Source: JACDAV01 sp964626755
GTDB lineage: Bacteria; Chloroflexota; Limnocylindria; Limnocylindrales; CSP1-4
Reading direction: 5' to 3'
DNA length: 64,000 nucleotides
Assembly (NCBI GenBank): GCA_964626755.1
Contig: CAZVGO010000050.1
Location: 209,950-273,949, forward strand
In this document: positions 7,231-15,713 of the stretch, piece by piece
Layout: every line of letters begins with the position of its first letter
Numbering within the stretch: the first letter of the stretch is position 1
The notes under the pieces: model-generated
The model's input: only the letters and a program-made list of their open reading frames with translations
Told to the model about the DNA's origin: nothing
Databases searched by the model: none
Position numbers and translations under genes: made by a program

Positions 7231-8933
7231 GGCTCCTTCCTCGTTCGCCGCGCAGGAGCCGGCTGCGCCGCGGCGGTCGGGTCGGTCGGGACGGGTAGCA
7301 CAACCCGCGCGTGGGTTCGGCCGTGGCGCAGGTCGAAGAGCGGACGCTCCGAGCGGATCTCGGGCAGGCGATCGAAGTTGTACGGCGGGGGCGGCGAGGT
7401 CGTCGCCCATTCGAGCGTGTTGCCCTCCCACGGGTCGTCGCCGGCGATCGCCCCGTTGCGGAGCGAGACGAACACGTTCCACAGGAACGGCACGGTGCTC
7501 ACCGCGATGACGAACCCGCCGATCGTCGCAGCGAGGTTCAGCTCGTTCCAGCCGGCCGTGCCCGCGTAGTCGGCGATGCGCCGGGGCATGCCCTGCAGGC
7601 CGAGGACGTGCATCGGGAAGAACGTCAGGTTGAACCCGATGAGCATCAGCACGAACTGGAGCTTGCCGAGGCCTTCGCTGAGCATCCGGCCGGTCATCTT
7701 CGGGAACCAGTAGTAGATGCCGGCAAAAACGCCGAACACGGAGCCGCCGAACAGCACGTAATGGAGATGGGCGACGACCCAGTACGTGTCATGGAGCGCA
7801 AAGTCCACCGGCACGGCCGCGCTGAATGCCCCGTTGATCCCGCCGATGAGGAACATGGTCAGGAAGCCGAGCGCGAACAGGAGCGGCGTCGACAGGGTCA
7901 GCTTGCCGCGGAACAGGGTGAAGATCCAGTTGAACATCTTCACCCCGGTCGGGACCGCGATGAGGAACGTCATCAGGCTGAAGAACGGCAGGTAGACAGC
8001 CCCGGTCGTGAACATGTGGTGGGCCCACACCGAGAACCCGAGGGCGCCGATCCCGGCGGTCGCGAAGATGAACGCCTTGTAGCCGAACAACGGCTTTCGG
8101 GAGAAGACCGGCAGGATCTCGCTGATCATCCCCATGGCGATCAGGATCATGATGTAGACCGCCGGGTGGGAGTAGAACCAGAAGACGTTCTGCCACAGGA
8201 CGGCATTGCCGCCGGTCGCCGGGTCGAAGAAGTGACCGCCGTAGTTCCGGTCGATGAACAGCATGATCAGGGCGCTCGTGAGGACCGGCGTGGCCATCAG
8301 TACGAGCACGCTCGTGACGAGCGCCGTCCAGACGAGGATCGGCATCCGGAAGAGGGTCATGCCGGGCGCCCGCATCTTGAAGATCGTGACGATGAAGTTG
8401 ACGGCGCCGAGGATCGAGGCGGTGCCGATGAGCATGAGCCCGACCAGCCAGAGGTCCTGGCCCGGCCCGGTCGAGGCGAGCGGGCGGTCCTGGGCCAGCG
8501 GGCTGTACGCCGTCCAGCCTGTGGACGCAGCCCCGCCGGCGAGGAAGCCCGAGCCCATGAGGATGCCGCCCAGCGGCAGCAGCCAGAACGACAGCGCGTT
8601 GATCCGGGGGAACGCCATGTCCGGCGCCCCGATCTGGAGCGGCACGATGTAGTTCGCGAAGCCGGCCAGGATCGGGATCACGAACAGGAACAGCATGAAC
8701 GAGGCGTGCATCGTGAAGGCCTGGTTGTAGAGGCCCTCATCGGACAGGAACTGCAGCCCCGGCACGGCGAGCTCCGTGCGAACGACCAGCGCGAGGATGC
8801 CGCCCAGGAAGAAGAAGACGAACGAGTTGACGATGTAGAGGATCCCGATCTTCTTGTGATCGGTCGTCGTCAACCACACGTACAGGCCGCTCCGATAGCC
8901 GGCGGCGGCGGGCGTCAGCGCAGTGGTCGCCAT
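7227..8933 (-). CDS. ctaD: Cytochrome c oxidase subunit I, A2-type haem-copper oxidase
   Basis: 568 residues, twelve helices. It begins with TTTDHKKIGILYI and has the haem-ligand His in FTMHASFMLFLF. The CuB motif is WFYSHPAVYIMIL with the His-Tyr pair, then HHMFTTG, and the haem a3/a ligands sit in DTYWVVAHLHYVLFGG. The helix VI motif is YSHPAVY rather than GHPEVY. The D-channel glutamate is therefore missing and replaced by the Tyr-Ser motif that defines A2-type oxidases such as those of Rhodothermus and Thermus caa3. It couples O2 reduction to proton pumping. It lies 10 bp after ctaC and overlaps ctaE. Confidence 0.97.
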   Translation of the reverse strand: MATTALTPAAAGYRSGLYVWLTTTDHKKIGILYIVNSFVFFFLGGILALVVRTELAVPGLQFLSDEGLYNQAFTMHASFMLFLFVIPILAGFANYIVPLQIGAPDMAFPRINALSFWLLPLGGILMGSGFLAGGAASTGWTAYSPLAQDRPLASTGPGQDLWLVGLMLIGTASILGAVNFIVTIFKMRAPGMTLFRMPILVWTALVTSVLVLMATPVLTSALIMLFIDRNYGGHFFDPATGGNAVLWQNVFWFYSHPAVYIMILIAMGMISEILPVFSRKPLFGYKAFIFATAGIGALGFSVWAHHMFTTGAVYLPFFSLMTFLIAVPTGVKMFNWIFTLFRGKLTLSTPLLFALGFLTMFLIGGINGAFSAAVPVDFALHDTYWVVAHLHYVLFGGSVFGVFAGIYYWFPKMTGRMLSEGLGKLQFVLMLIGFNLTFFPMHVLGLQGMPRRIADYAGTAGWNELNLAATIGGFVIAVSTVPFLWNVFVSLRNGAIAGDDPWEGNTLEWATTSPPPPYNFDRLPEIRSERPLFDLRHGRTHARVVLPVPTDPTAAAQPAPARRTRKEP

Positions 8934-8943
8934 CCGAGCTCCC

Positions 8944-10071
8944 TTACTGGACCGTCAAGATGCCGGTCATCGCCGGGTGGAAGGTGCAGAAGAACGTGTA
9001 CGTGCCGGCCGCGAGCGGCGGAACGTTGTCGACGACTCTGGCGGGACCGGTCACATCCTGGCCATTGAACACCAACCCGGTGTCGTTGCGAATCGCGACG
9101 TCGTGCTGGATCCCGGCGTCCCGGTTGTCGAAGTCGATCGCGAACGGCTCGTCCGCGGGAGCTTCCAGCGCGGCCTTGTCGAACGCGACGGCGGACGCGA
9201 CAAGGACGAGGGTAACGGCGGGCGGCGCCGCGCTGCCGGACGGAGCGGGCGTGGCCCGCGCCTTGTCGACCTGCTCCTGGAGCCACGTGTCGAACTCCGC
9301 CCCGCCGAGCGCATGGACCTGGAACGTCATCGTGCGGTGGCCGACGCCGCACAGCTCGGCGCACTGACCGCCGAACGACTGACCGGCCTCGTCCTCGTTC
9401 AGGCGGAACTCGAACCGGTTGACCTGGCCGGGCACGACGTCGCGCTTGTACAGGAAGCGCGGCACGTAGAACGCGTGGATGACGTCCGGGCTCTCGAGCT
9501 GGACCTGGACGTTTCGCCCGACCGGCACGCTCAGCCCTCCGCCGGGACCCTCCGGGATGACCTGGGTGAACGCCTCCGTGACGCCATCCTCCGCGAGGTA
9601 GACGAACTGCCAGTTGAACTGGCCGGCGATCGCCTTCACTCTCAGGTCCGGCGTCGCCGAGACGGCCTCGACGGTGTTGAGGCTTTGCCACGAGATGTAG
9701 AACAGGAATGCCACGATGATCGTCGGGATGAGCGTCCACGAGATCTCGGCGATGTTGTTGCCGTGGGTCTGGGGCGGCAGCTCGTTGTCGCCCGGCTTGC
9801 GCCGGTAGCGAATGACGCTCCAGACGATGAGCCCCTCGACGAGGAGGAAGATCGCGGCCGCGAACCAGAAGACGATGTCGTAGAGGTTCCGGATCTCCTG
9901 CCCCTGCGAGGTCGCGGCCTTGAGCGGGAACATGCTATCGAGCGCTCTCCGGAGGCCGCCCAGCACGTCAGTCCCGAGGACGACGATCAGCGCGATGAGC
10001 GCCAGGGCAGCGACCACGAGCCCGATCGCGATTGCGCCGGGCGCGGGTCTTGACCGTGGGCGACTCGACAT
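8944..10071 (-). CDS. ctaC: Cytochrome c oxidase subunit II with an extra C-terminal cupredoxin domain
   Basis: 375 residues. An N-terminal helix (about 13-35) is followed by the COX2 hairpin (about 65-88 and 107-127) and the CuA domain: His in DVIHAFYVPR, then GQCAELCGVGHRTM supplying both Cys, His and Met. Normal bacterial subunit II would end near residue 265 or continue into cytochrome c. Here an Ala/Pro linker leads to a second cupredoxin (about 285-375) with its own His, Cys, His and Met ligands (QHDVAI; CTFHPAM). This tail is about 60% identical by eye to the tail of the 5266-6351 protein. A GAGGA ribosome site lies 6 nt upstream of ATG 10071. First gene of the oxidase operon. Confidence 0.93.
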   Translation of the reverse strand: MSSRPRSRPAPGAIAIGLVVAALALIALIVVLGTDVLGGLRRALDSMFPLKAATSQGQEIRNLYDIVFWFAAAIFLLVEGLIVWSVIRYRRKPGDNELPPQTHGNNIAEISWTLIPTIIVAFLFYISWQSLNTVEAVSATPDLRVKAIAGQFNWQFVYLAEDGVTEAFTQVIPEGPGGGLSVPVGRNVQVQLESPDVIHAFYVPRFLYKRDVVPGQVNRFEFRLNEDEAGQSFGGQCAELCGVGHRTMTFQVHALGGAEFDTWLQEQVDKARATPAPSGSAAPPAVTLVLVASAVAFDKAALEAPADEPFAIDFDNRDAGIQHDVAIRNDTGLVFNGQDVTGPARVVDNVPPLAAGTYTFFCTFHPAMTGILTVQ

Positions 10072-10233
10072 CGGGTGTCCTCGGTGATCTCGGCGCCGCC
10101 AGGACCAGGCGGGCCTCCGGGGAGTTCGTCAGGGCGTCCGGCGGGACGGCCGGACGCGGGCATTCTACCCGGACGGCGTGGCCGGCGCGCGCGTCGGCCG
10201 GTGATCGGACTCACACAGCGGGTTCGGGAGACA

Positions 10234-11280
10234 ATGCGGCCGATGGCCGTTCTCCGAACCCTCGCCGCGTCCGCGGCCGCAGCCCTGCTGGCGATCGCCT
10301 GCAGCGCGCCGGTTTGGGCCCATGGGACGGCCGACGTCGGGCCACCGGACGCGGCCGCATTCCTGTTCGGCTGGACGTTCGAGCCGCTCGTCGCGATACC
10401 GTTGCTCGTGGCCGCGCTGGCCTGGATCGCGGCGGTCCGGAGGGTGAACGCGGCGCACCCGGCGAACCCGGTGCCGCGCGCGCGGAATGTCGCGTTCCTC
10501 GGGGGCCTGTTCGCGATCGCCGTTGCGTTGCTCTCCGGCATCGAGCGCTACGACACCGTGCTCTTCTCGGTCCACATGGTCCAGCACATCATCCTCACCC
10601 TGGTCGCGCCACCGCTCATCGCCCTCGGTGCCCCGATTACCCTGCTCCTCCGCCTCGCGCGACCCGAGACGCGGCGGCGGTGGATCCTGCCCGTGCTCCA
10701 CAGCCGGGTCGTCCGGGCGCTCTCCTTCCCGGTCGTCGCCTGGGTGCTGTTCGCGGGCGTCATGTGGGCGACCCACTTCTCGGCGGTGTTCGACCGCGCG
10801 CTGGAGGACCCGCTCGTCCACTACGTAGAACACGCGGCATACCTCGGAGCCGGGTTCCTCTTCTGGTGGCCGGCCATCGGCCTCGACCCGACGCCGTGGC
10901 GGATGAGCCACCCCGTGCGGGCGCTGTACGTGTTCCTCCAGATGCCCCAGAACACGTTCCTCGCGGTCGCGATCCTCTCGGCGACCACCCCGTTGTATGC
11001 GCATTACGCGACGCTCGCGCGATCGTGGGGCCCGAGCCCGCTCGCGGATCAGCAGGCGGCGGCCGGGATCATGTGGTTCGTGGGCGATCTGCTGTTCCTT
11101 GCCGCGATCCTCGGCCTTGTGGCGGCGTGGATGCGCCACGAGGAGCGCTCCACGGCTATCGCTGACCGGCGGGCGGACACGGCCCGCGCCGGAATGACGG
11201 CACGCGAGGCGCGCCAAGCGGAGCGGCTGGCCGAGGAGCGGGGGAGCGCGGCTTCCCCCAGCGAGCCCCAATCGAGGTAG
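10234..11280 (+). CDS. ctaG: CtaG-type cytochrome oxidase assembly membrane protein
   Basis: 348 residues from ATG 10234. A signal-like first helix (about 8-26) is followed by HGTADV and seven further hydrophobic segments. The motifs FSVHMVQHIILTLVAPPLIA and VMWATHFS with conserved His residues are those of the caa3_CtaG family, implicated in copper insertion into caa3-type oxidases. It is divergent from ctaC across a 162-bp intergenic region, so one regulatory region could serve both. The C-terminal 45 residues are polar and charged. Upstream in-frame codons back to 10075 encode only Pro/Arg-rich sequence. Confidence 0.9.
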   Translation: MRPMAVLRTLAASAAAALLAIACSAPVWAHGTADVGPPDAAAFLFGWTFEPLVAIPLLVAALAWIAAVRRVNAAHPANPVPRARNVAFLGGLFAIAVALLSGIERYDTVLFSVHMVQHIILTLVAPPLIALGAPITLLLRLARPETRRRWILPVLHSRVVRALSFPVVAWVLFAGVMWATHFSAVFDRALEDPLVHYVEHAAYLGAGFLFWWPAIGLDPTPWRMSHPVRALYVFLQMPQNTFLAVAILSATTPLYAHYATLARSWGPSPLADQQAAAGIMWFVGDLLFLAAILGLVAAWMRHEERSTAIADRRADTARAGMTAREARQAERLAEERGSAASPSEPQSR

Positions 11281-11345
11281 TTCGAAGCAAGCGCAACAAC
11301 CCGCTCGCTGGGCGGGCCACCGGGCGAGCTGGCGGGGGCTGCGCG

Positions 11346-12347
11346 TCAGCCCGGGATCGGCGCCGCCAGGTACTCCCGGTAGCGTTCCGGATCGACGTTC
11401 CCGCCGCTGACGATCCCGACGACGGGTCCGCCGGCGGCGTCCAGCCCGGCCTCGCGCGAGCGGAACCGCATCACTGCCACGGCCAGCGCCCCGGACGGCT
11501 CGGCGACGAGCCGGCTCTCCTCGGCCGCCAACCGGACCCCGGCCGCGATCTCCTCCTCCGTCACGGTGACGATCGCGTCGAGCAGCGCGGACAGGTGGGC
11601 GAACGTCCGTAGGCCCAGGGAGGTCGTTCGGGTGCCATCGGAGATCGTCCGTCCCACCTTCTCGGCGGGCCACGCGACGATCCGGCCGGCCGCGAGCGAG
11701 TCGCGTGCGTCGGCCGCGAGCTCCGGCTCGACACCGATGATCCGCGCCTTCGGCACCAGTGCCCGGACCGCCACTGCAACACCGCTCGCCAGCCCGCCCC
11801 CGCCGACGGGCACGACCACCGCGGCAAGGTCGGGAAGCGCCTCGGCGATCTCGAGCCCGACGGTGCCCTGCCCGGCGATGATCCGGTCGTCGTCGAACGG
11901 CGGGATGATCGCGAGGCCGTCCCGTGCCGCGCGCTCCTCGGCGACCTGCCGCCGCTCGTCGCTCGACGGCCCCACCCAGACGATCTCTGCTCCGTCCGCG
12001 GCGACCCGCGCCGCCTTGATTGCGGGCGCGTCGCTCGGCATGACGATGACCGCCGGCGCGCCGAGCAGCCGGGCGGCCCGCGCCACTCCCTGGGCGTGGT
12101 TACCGGACGAGTACGTGATGACGCCGCGGCGGCGTTCGACCTCGCTCAGCGACGCGATCGCCACGTACGCTCCCCGGATCTTGAACGCCCCGATTGGCTG
12201 AAGCGACTCGGCCTTGAGGAAGCGTCGGTCGATGGGCGGGCCGAACGGGACGAGCGGCGTCGGCGTCGCGATGCCCCGGAGGAGCGATGCGGCACGCCGG
12301 ACGTCGTCGAGGCCGACGAGTCCCGCTGTCGGAGGGGCATCGGTCAC
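11346..12347 (-). CDS. Threonine dehydratase/serine racemase-like PLP enzyme (fold type II)
   Basis: 333 residues from GTG 12347, overlapping the DksA-like stop by 4 bp. PLP lysine is Lys56 in QPIGAFKIRGA, the substrate loop is SSGNHAQG, and the phosphate-binding Gly loop is VGGGGLASG. There is no C-terminal ACT-like regulatory domain, so it resembles catabolic threonine dehydratase (TdcB) or serine/threo-3-hydroxyaspartate ammonia-lyase rather than feedback-regulated IlvA (about 500 residues). It could still feed 2-oxobutyrate to the isoleucine genes elsewhere in this window; that link is inference. Confidence 0.88.
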   Translation of the reverse strand: MTDAPPTAGLVGLDDVRRAASLLRGIATPTPLVPFGPPIDRRFLKAESLQPIGAFKIRGAYVAIASLSEVERRRGVITYSSGNHAQGVARAARLLGAPAVIVMPSDAPAIKAARVAADGAEIVWVGPSSDERRQVAEERAARDGLAIIPPFDDDRIIAGQGTVGLEIAEALPDLAAVVVPVGGGGLASGVAVAVRALVPKARIIGVEPELAADARDSLAAGRIVAWPAEKVGRTISDGTRTTSLGLRTFAHLSALLDAIVTVTEEEIAAGVRLAAEESRLVAEPSGALAVAVMRFRSREAGLDAAGGPVVGIVSGGNVDPERYREYLAAPIPG

Positions 12348-12688
12348 CGCGCGCCCCGTCCGATCTCGCGCTGGCAGTCGATGCAGTGGGCCGCCCAGGG
12401 CAGTGCTTCGAGCCGTTCGGGCGAGATCGGTCGGCCGCAGCGCCGGCACGTCCCGAACGTGCCGTCGTCGAGCCGGCCGAGGGCGGCGTCGACCAGCTCG
12501 AGCTGCTGGCGAGCCCGGTCGCGGAGGGCGAGGTCGCGCTGCTGCTCGAATACCTGGCTCGCGGCGGCGGCCTGCGAGCCGTAGGTCATCGTGCCGGGCG
12601 GCGTGATCGTCTCGGCCACCTCGGCCTCGAGGCGTGACCGCTCGGCGAGCAGGGCGGCGCGTGCGGAGTCGAGGTCGAGGGCGGGCAC
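12344..12688 (-). CDS. DksA/TraR family C4 zinc-finger protein
   Basis: 114 residues. An N-terminal coiled helix (about 1-60) precedes the zinc finger CRRC...CIDC and the closing CQREIG motif diagnostic of DksA/TraR. These proteins bind the secondary channel of RNA polymerase and often act with ppGpp. This one is short and lacks the usual DxxDxA motif at the coiled-coil tip, so its effect on polymerase may differ. It starts at GTG 12688, preceded at 6 nt by TACGAT, so it is probably leaderless, and is co-transcribed with the dehydratase. Confidence 0.88.
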   Translation of the reverse strand: MPALDLDSARAALLAERSRLEAEVAETITPPGTMTYGSQAAAASQVFEQQRDLALRDRARQQLELVDAALGRLDDGTFGTCRRCGRPISPERLEALPWAAHCIDCQREIGRGAR

Positions 12689-12694
12689 GGTGCG

Positions 12695-12700
12695 ATCGTA
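12695..12700 (-). promoter_or_regulatory. -10 element TACGAT, leaderless promoter of the DksA-like gene
   Basis: TACGAT on the minus strand, exactly 6 nt before the GTG at 12688, with no ribosome-binding site between. Confidence 0.6.
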
Positions 12701-12772
12701 CGCCGACCGGGGCCAGCGCCGAAACGGGCAGATCGCCGTATCCTCGGGCCGACGACATCGCAGGAGGACTCA

Positions 12773-12943
12773 ATGGCGCTCGAAACCGATCCGGTGTGCG
12801 GAATGCAGGTCGACACAGATACGTCCGACCTGAAGACCGAGCACGACGGCAAGACGTACTGGTTCTGCGGGCGGGGCTGCCTGCTCGAGTTCCGCGACGA
12901 CCCGGAGAAATACCTCGACCCGAGCCATCAGCCGTCGATGTGA
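12773..12943 (+). CDS. YHS-domain metal-binding protein
   Basis: 56 residues starting at ATG 12773 after an AGGAGG site (12762-12767). It is essentially one YHS domain: DPVCGMQV, then YWFCGRGCLLEF and a final DPEKYLD. YHS domains bind copper or other soft metals and occur in P-type ATPase N-termini, copper-tolerance proteins and monooxygenase subunits. As a free-standing small protein it is a plausible copper buffer for a genome with heavy oxidase copper demand (inference). Confidence 0.88.
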   Translation: MALETDPVCGMQVDTDTSDLKTEHDGKTYWFCGRGCLLEFRDDPEKYLDPSHQPSM

Positions 12944-12959
12944 CGCGCAGAGCTGGGAC

Positions 12960-13319
12960 TCAGCTGACTCCCGGCCGGAGGGGCCTGGGCGTGGTTCTCC
13001 GGTTCACTTCGGTCTCGGGTGTGTCCTCGTCGCTGCTGCGGGCGGCTTCCCAGATCTCTGCGGCGATGTCCTGGGTGTCCCGCGCAGCGACGTGAAACGG
13101 CAGGGTGGACGGAGTGGCTTGTGCGCGTCGGCCCTCCGCCTCGTGGAGCTTGGCGATCCATTCGACCATGTGCTCGGCCGAGAGTCGCTGGAACTCGTCC
13201 CGGTAGACGTCGGCTTCGCGCTTCAGCGCGGGGGTTTCACCGTCGACCGCGCCTGCTAGCCGCCTCTCCGCATCGCGCCACGACGCAAGGGCGGCCTCGA
13301 TGGCCTGTCTCCGTGCCAT
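12960..13319 (-). CDS. Hypothetical helical protein
   Basis: 119 residues from ATG 13319, with an AAGGG ribosome site 5 nt upstream. Highly charged and mostly helical for residues 1-95; the tail is Arg/Pro/Thr-rich. Contains no Cys and no hydrophobic segment, so it is cytoplasmic. I do not recognise a family. It converges on the YHS gene with only 16 bp between stops. Confidence 0.6.
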   Translation of the reverse strand: MARRQAIEAALASWRDAERRLAGAVDGETPALKREADVYRDEFQRLSAEHMVEWIAKLHEAEGRRAQATPSTLPFHVAARDTQDIAAEIWEAARSSDEDTPETEVNRRTTPRPLRPGVS

Positions 13320-13595
13320 GTTGGCCCTTCTTTCGGGGCCTCGGGTCGGAGGAGACGGGACAGGTGCCCGCTTGACGGCTTCGGCCTGAGGGTCGCGCTC
13401 CGATAGCCTACTCCACCCCCGCAAGTCACGGGCAACACCCAGGCAACACGCTGGCGGCCCGCCCATCGCCAGATAACTCGCAGCTAAGCGCCGACTGTGA
13501 GACTGGGCGACTACGGCGGTCCCACGACCGGGCACTCCGCGTTGGGGTCGGCCCGCCGTCGAATGCCGGTGCCGGGAGCCGGGGAGGACCTGTCC

Positions 13596-13709
13596 GTGTC
13601 GTCGCTCCGCCTCCGCCTGATTGCGTGTCTGCGCGTCCTCGCCTCCGTCGGACTGCTCTTCGCGATCGCCGCCGTCGACTCCGCCGGCCGCCGCTGGCTT
13701 ATGACCTGA
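13596..13709 (+). CDS. Single-helix micro-protein (AGRRW type)
   Basis: 37 residues from GTG 13596, with a GGGGAGGA ribosome site at 13581-13588, 7 nt upstream. One hydrophobic helix (about 9-26) follows a basic start, and the end reads DSAGRRWLMT. A second, independent micro-gene at 23926-24027 has the same layout and the same AGRRW near its C-terminus. The good ribosome site and this similarity are the reasons for calling it. Function unknown. The flanking spaces 13320-13595 and 13710-13933 hold no other gene I can support. Confidence 0.5.
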   Translation: MSSLRLRLIACLRVLASVGLLFAIAAVDSAGRRWLMT

Positions 13710-13933
13710 GGCGCTGGCGCGGCTACGGTCCGGGGCCATTGCCACTTTCCCGCCGGATGGGACTGGGACGCGAAGCCCTGCGTGTCGTCCGCGCGCTCTT
13801 CCGCACGGATCGGGGCAGGAGGCGCGGTTTTTCCATTGCCGCACATCCTGGCCATGGGCAGCTGGTGAAGAAAGCGTGGCCGACTCCCGGCCGGTGAGAA
13901 TCCGGCGAACAACGACCCGCCCTGACCGTCGCC

Positions 13934-14734
13934 TCAGGTTCGCCCGCCCGCGACCCCCGTGTCGGAGCTCAGCCGCGTGGCGAGATAGACCGGGATCGCG
14001 GACAGGAGGATCACGACGATCGCCACGACGTTGACCGCCGGCGACGGGTCGCGCGACAGCAGCTTGAGGATGTAGATCGGCAGCGTCTGGTCGCCGCCGG
14101 TCGTGAACGTCGTGACGATGACCTCGTCGAACGACAGCGCGAACGCGAGGAGTCCGCCGGCGAGGAGTGCCGTCCGGATCACCGGGAACGTCACGTAGCG
14201 GAACGTCTGCCACGTGTCGGCGCCGAGGTCCATCGACGCCTCCTCGATCGACCGCGACGTCCGCCGTAGCCGGGCGAGGACGTTGTTGTAGACGATGACC
14301 ACGCAGAAGGTCGCGTGGCCGACGATGATCGTGAACAGGCTCAGGTCGATCCCGAACGTCCGGAACGTCGAGTTCAGCGCCATCCCGGTGACGATGCCCG
14401 GCAGGGCGATCGGGAGGATGACGACGAACGAGACCGCTTCGCGGCCGAAGAACCGGTAGCGCTGGACCGCGAACGAGAGGAGGGTGCCGAGGCCGAGCGC
14501 GATCCCGGTCGCGCCGAGGGCGGCCTGGACCGACGTGAGGAGCGCATCGATTGCCTCCGGGTCCGACAGGGCCTGCTCCCACCACCGGAGGCTGAGCCCG
14601 CGGATCGGCCAGGCGAGGGCCCGCGCCTCGCTGAACGCGTAGACGAAGATGATCAGCAGCGGCAGGTAGATGAATCCGAGGCCGAGCGCGGTCGCCACGC
14701 GGAGGCCGATCCGGGTGGCCCTGGACGCCTGCAT
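13934..14734 (-). CDS. potC: Spermidine/putrescine ABC transporter permease PotC
   Basis: 266 residues, six helices. It carries the permease EAA loop EEASMDLGADTWQTFRYVTFP and the PotC-typical FIYLPLLIIFVYAFS start, LPGIVTGMAL, and FALSFDEVIVTTFTTG. It works with PotB to form the channel of a polyamine importer. It starts one base inside the potB stop (TGATG, 14732-14736), so it is translationally coupled. Last gene of the potABCD-type operon. Confidence 0.93.
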   Translation of the reverse strand: MQASRATRIGLRVATALGLGFIYLPLLIIFVYAFSEARALAWPIRGLSLRWWEQALSDPEAIDALLTSVQAALGATGIALGLGTLLSFAVQRYRFFGREAVSFVVILPIALPGIVTGMALNSTFRTFGIDLSLFTIIVGHATFCVVIVYNNVLARLRRTSRSIEEASMDLGADTWQTFRYVTFPVIRTALLAGGLLAFALSFDEVIVTTFTTGGDQTLPIYILKLLSRDPSPAVNVVAIVVILLSAIPVYLATRLSSDTGVAGGRT

Positions 14735-15648
14735 CAGAGCGAGTCGAACGCGCCGAGCCGGCGGGCGACGGCGAGGTAGGCGAGCATCACGGCGACCGGC
14801 ACGAGAGCGAATGCCGCGGCGAACGGCAGGTCGCCGGCCACGCCGACGTTGGCCTGGACGACGTTGCCGATGAACTGCACGCTCGACAGCTGGTTCGGCG
14901 CGATGTAATCGCCCATCGTGAGCGAGAACGTGAAGATCGAGCCCGCGACCACGGCCGGAAACGCGAGCGGCAGCACGACCCGACGGAACGTCGACCAGCC
15001 GCGCGCGCCGAGGTCACCGGATGCCTCCAGCAAGGAGTTCGGGATCCGCTCGAGGCCGGCAAAGATCGGGAGGATCATGTATGGCAGCCAGAGATACGAG
15101 AAACACAGCCACAGCCGGATCTCGCCCTCGGTGAACCCGGGTGCCTCGAGCCCGAGGGGCCGGAGGACCGCGTTCAGGGGCCCTGCGTCCTGGAGGAGGA
15201 TCCGCCAGGCGAAGACCTTGACGAGGTAGCTCGACCAGAGCGGCATGAGGATCGCGACGACGAGCCAGCCGCGGACGCGGGGCGAGGCGACCCGCGCCAT
15301 GTAGTAGGCGATCGGGAACGCGATCAGCGCGTCGGTGATCGTGACCGCCGCCGCGATGGCCAGTGTCCGGACGGTGATCGTCCGGTAGACCTCGGTCGAG
15401 GCGAGCCGCTCGAAGTTCTGAAGGCCCGGCTCGTAGACGAGCGTGCCGGTGAACGGATCGAGCCGCCAGAACGAGTTGACGAACAGGATTACGAGCGACC
15501 CGAGGTACGCAGCGACCAGCCAGCCGATCGGGGCGGAGAGGAGCAGCCCAAGCTGGGCCCTCGGTCGGCGGTAGATCGCAGCGGCGAGCCGCCGGCCCGC
15601 GGGAACGCGGACCGGCGGTTCCAGGGGCTCCTCGACTGGCACCCTCAA
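14734..15648 (-). CDS. potB: Spermidine/putrescine ABC transporter permease PotB
   Basis: 304 residues, six helices, with the EAA motif LLEASGDLGARGWSTFRRVVLP and FSLTMGDYIAPNQLSS, both typical of PotB. Start is TTG at 15648 or, two codons later, GTG at 15642; the sequence does not decide between them. It lies 65 bp after potD and overlaps potC by one base. Confidence 0.92.
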   Translation of the reverse strand: MRVPVEEPLEPPVRVPAGRRLAAAIYRRPRAQLGLLLSAPIGWLVAAYLGSLVILFVNSFWRLDPFTGTLVYEPGLQNFERLASTEVYRTITVRTLAIAAAVTITDALIAFPIAYYMARVASPRVRGWLVVAILMPLWSSYLVKVFAWRILLQDAGPLNAVLRPLGLEAPGFTEGEIRLWLCFSYLWLPYMILPIFAGLERIPNSLLEASGDLGARGWSTFRRVVLPLAFPAVVAGSIFTFSLTMGDYIAPNQLSSVQFIGNVVQANVGVAGDLPFAAAFALVPVAVMLAYLAVARRLGAFDSL

Positions 15649-15713
15649 TCAGGTAGTGCTGCTCGCTCTCCGAGCGCCGAGGTCAGGCGGTGCCAGCCCT
15701 CGGCGCGAGGAAC

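Noticed and set aside
7311..9068. A 585-codon open frame on the plus strand
   Set aside because: It is antisense to ctaD, rich in Glu/Arg/Asp/His with no fold-like pattern; a GC-rich shadow of the real gene.
13511..13912. 133-codon minus-strand frame in the gap after the hypothetical gene
   Set aside because: Composition is Arg/Pro/Ser-rich without hydrophobic core or ribosome site; it overlaps the better supported micro-gene on the other strand.
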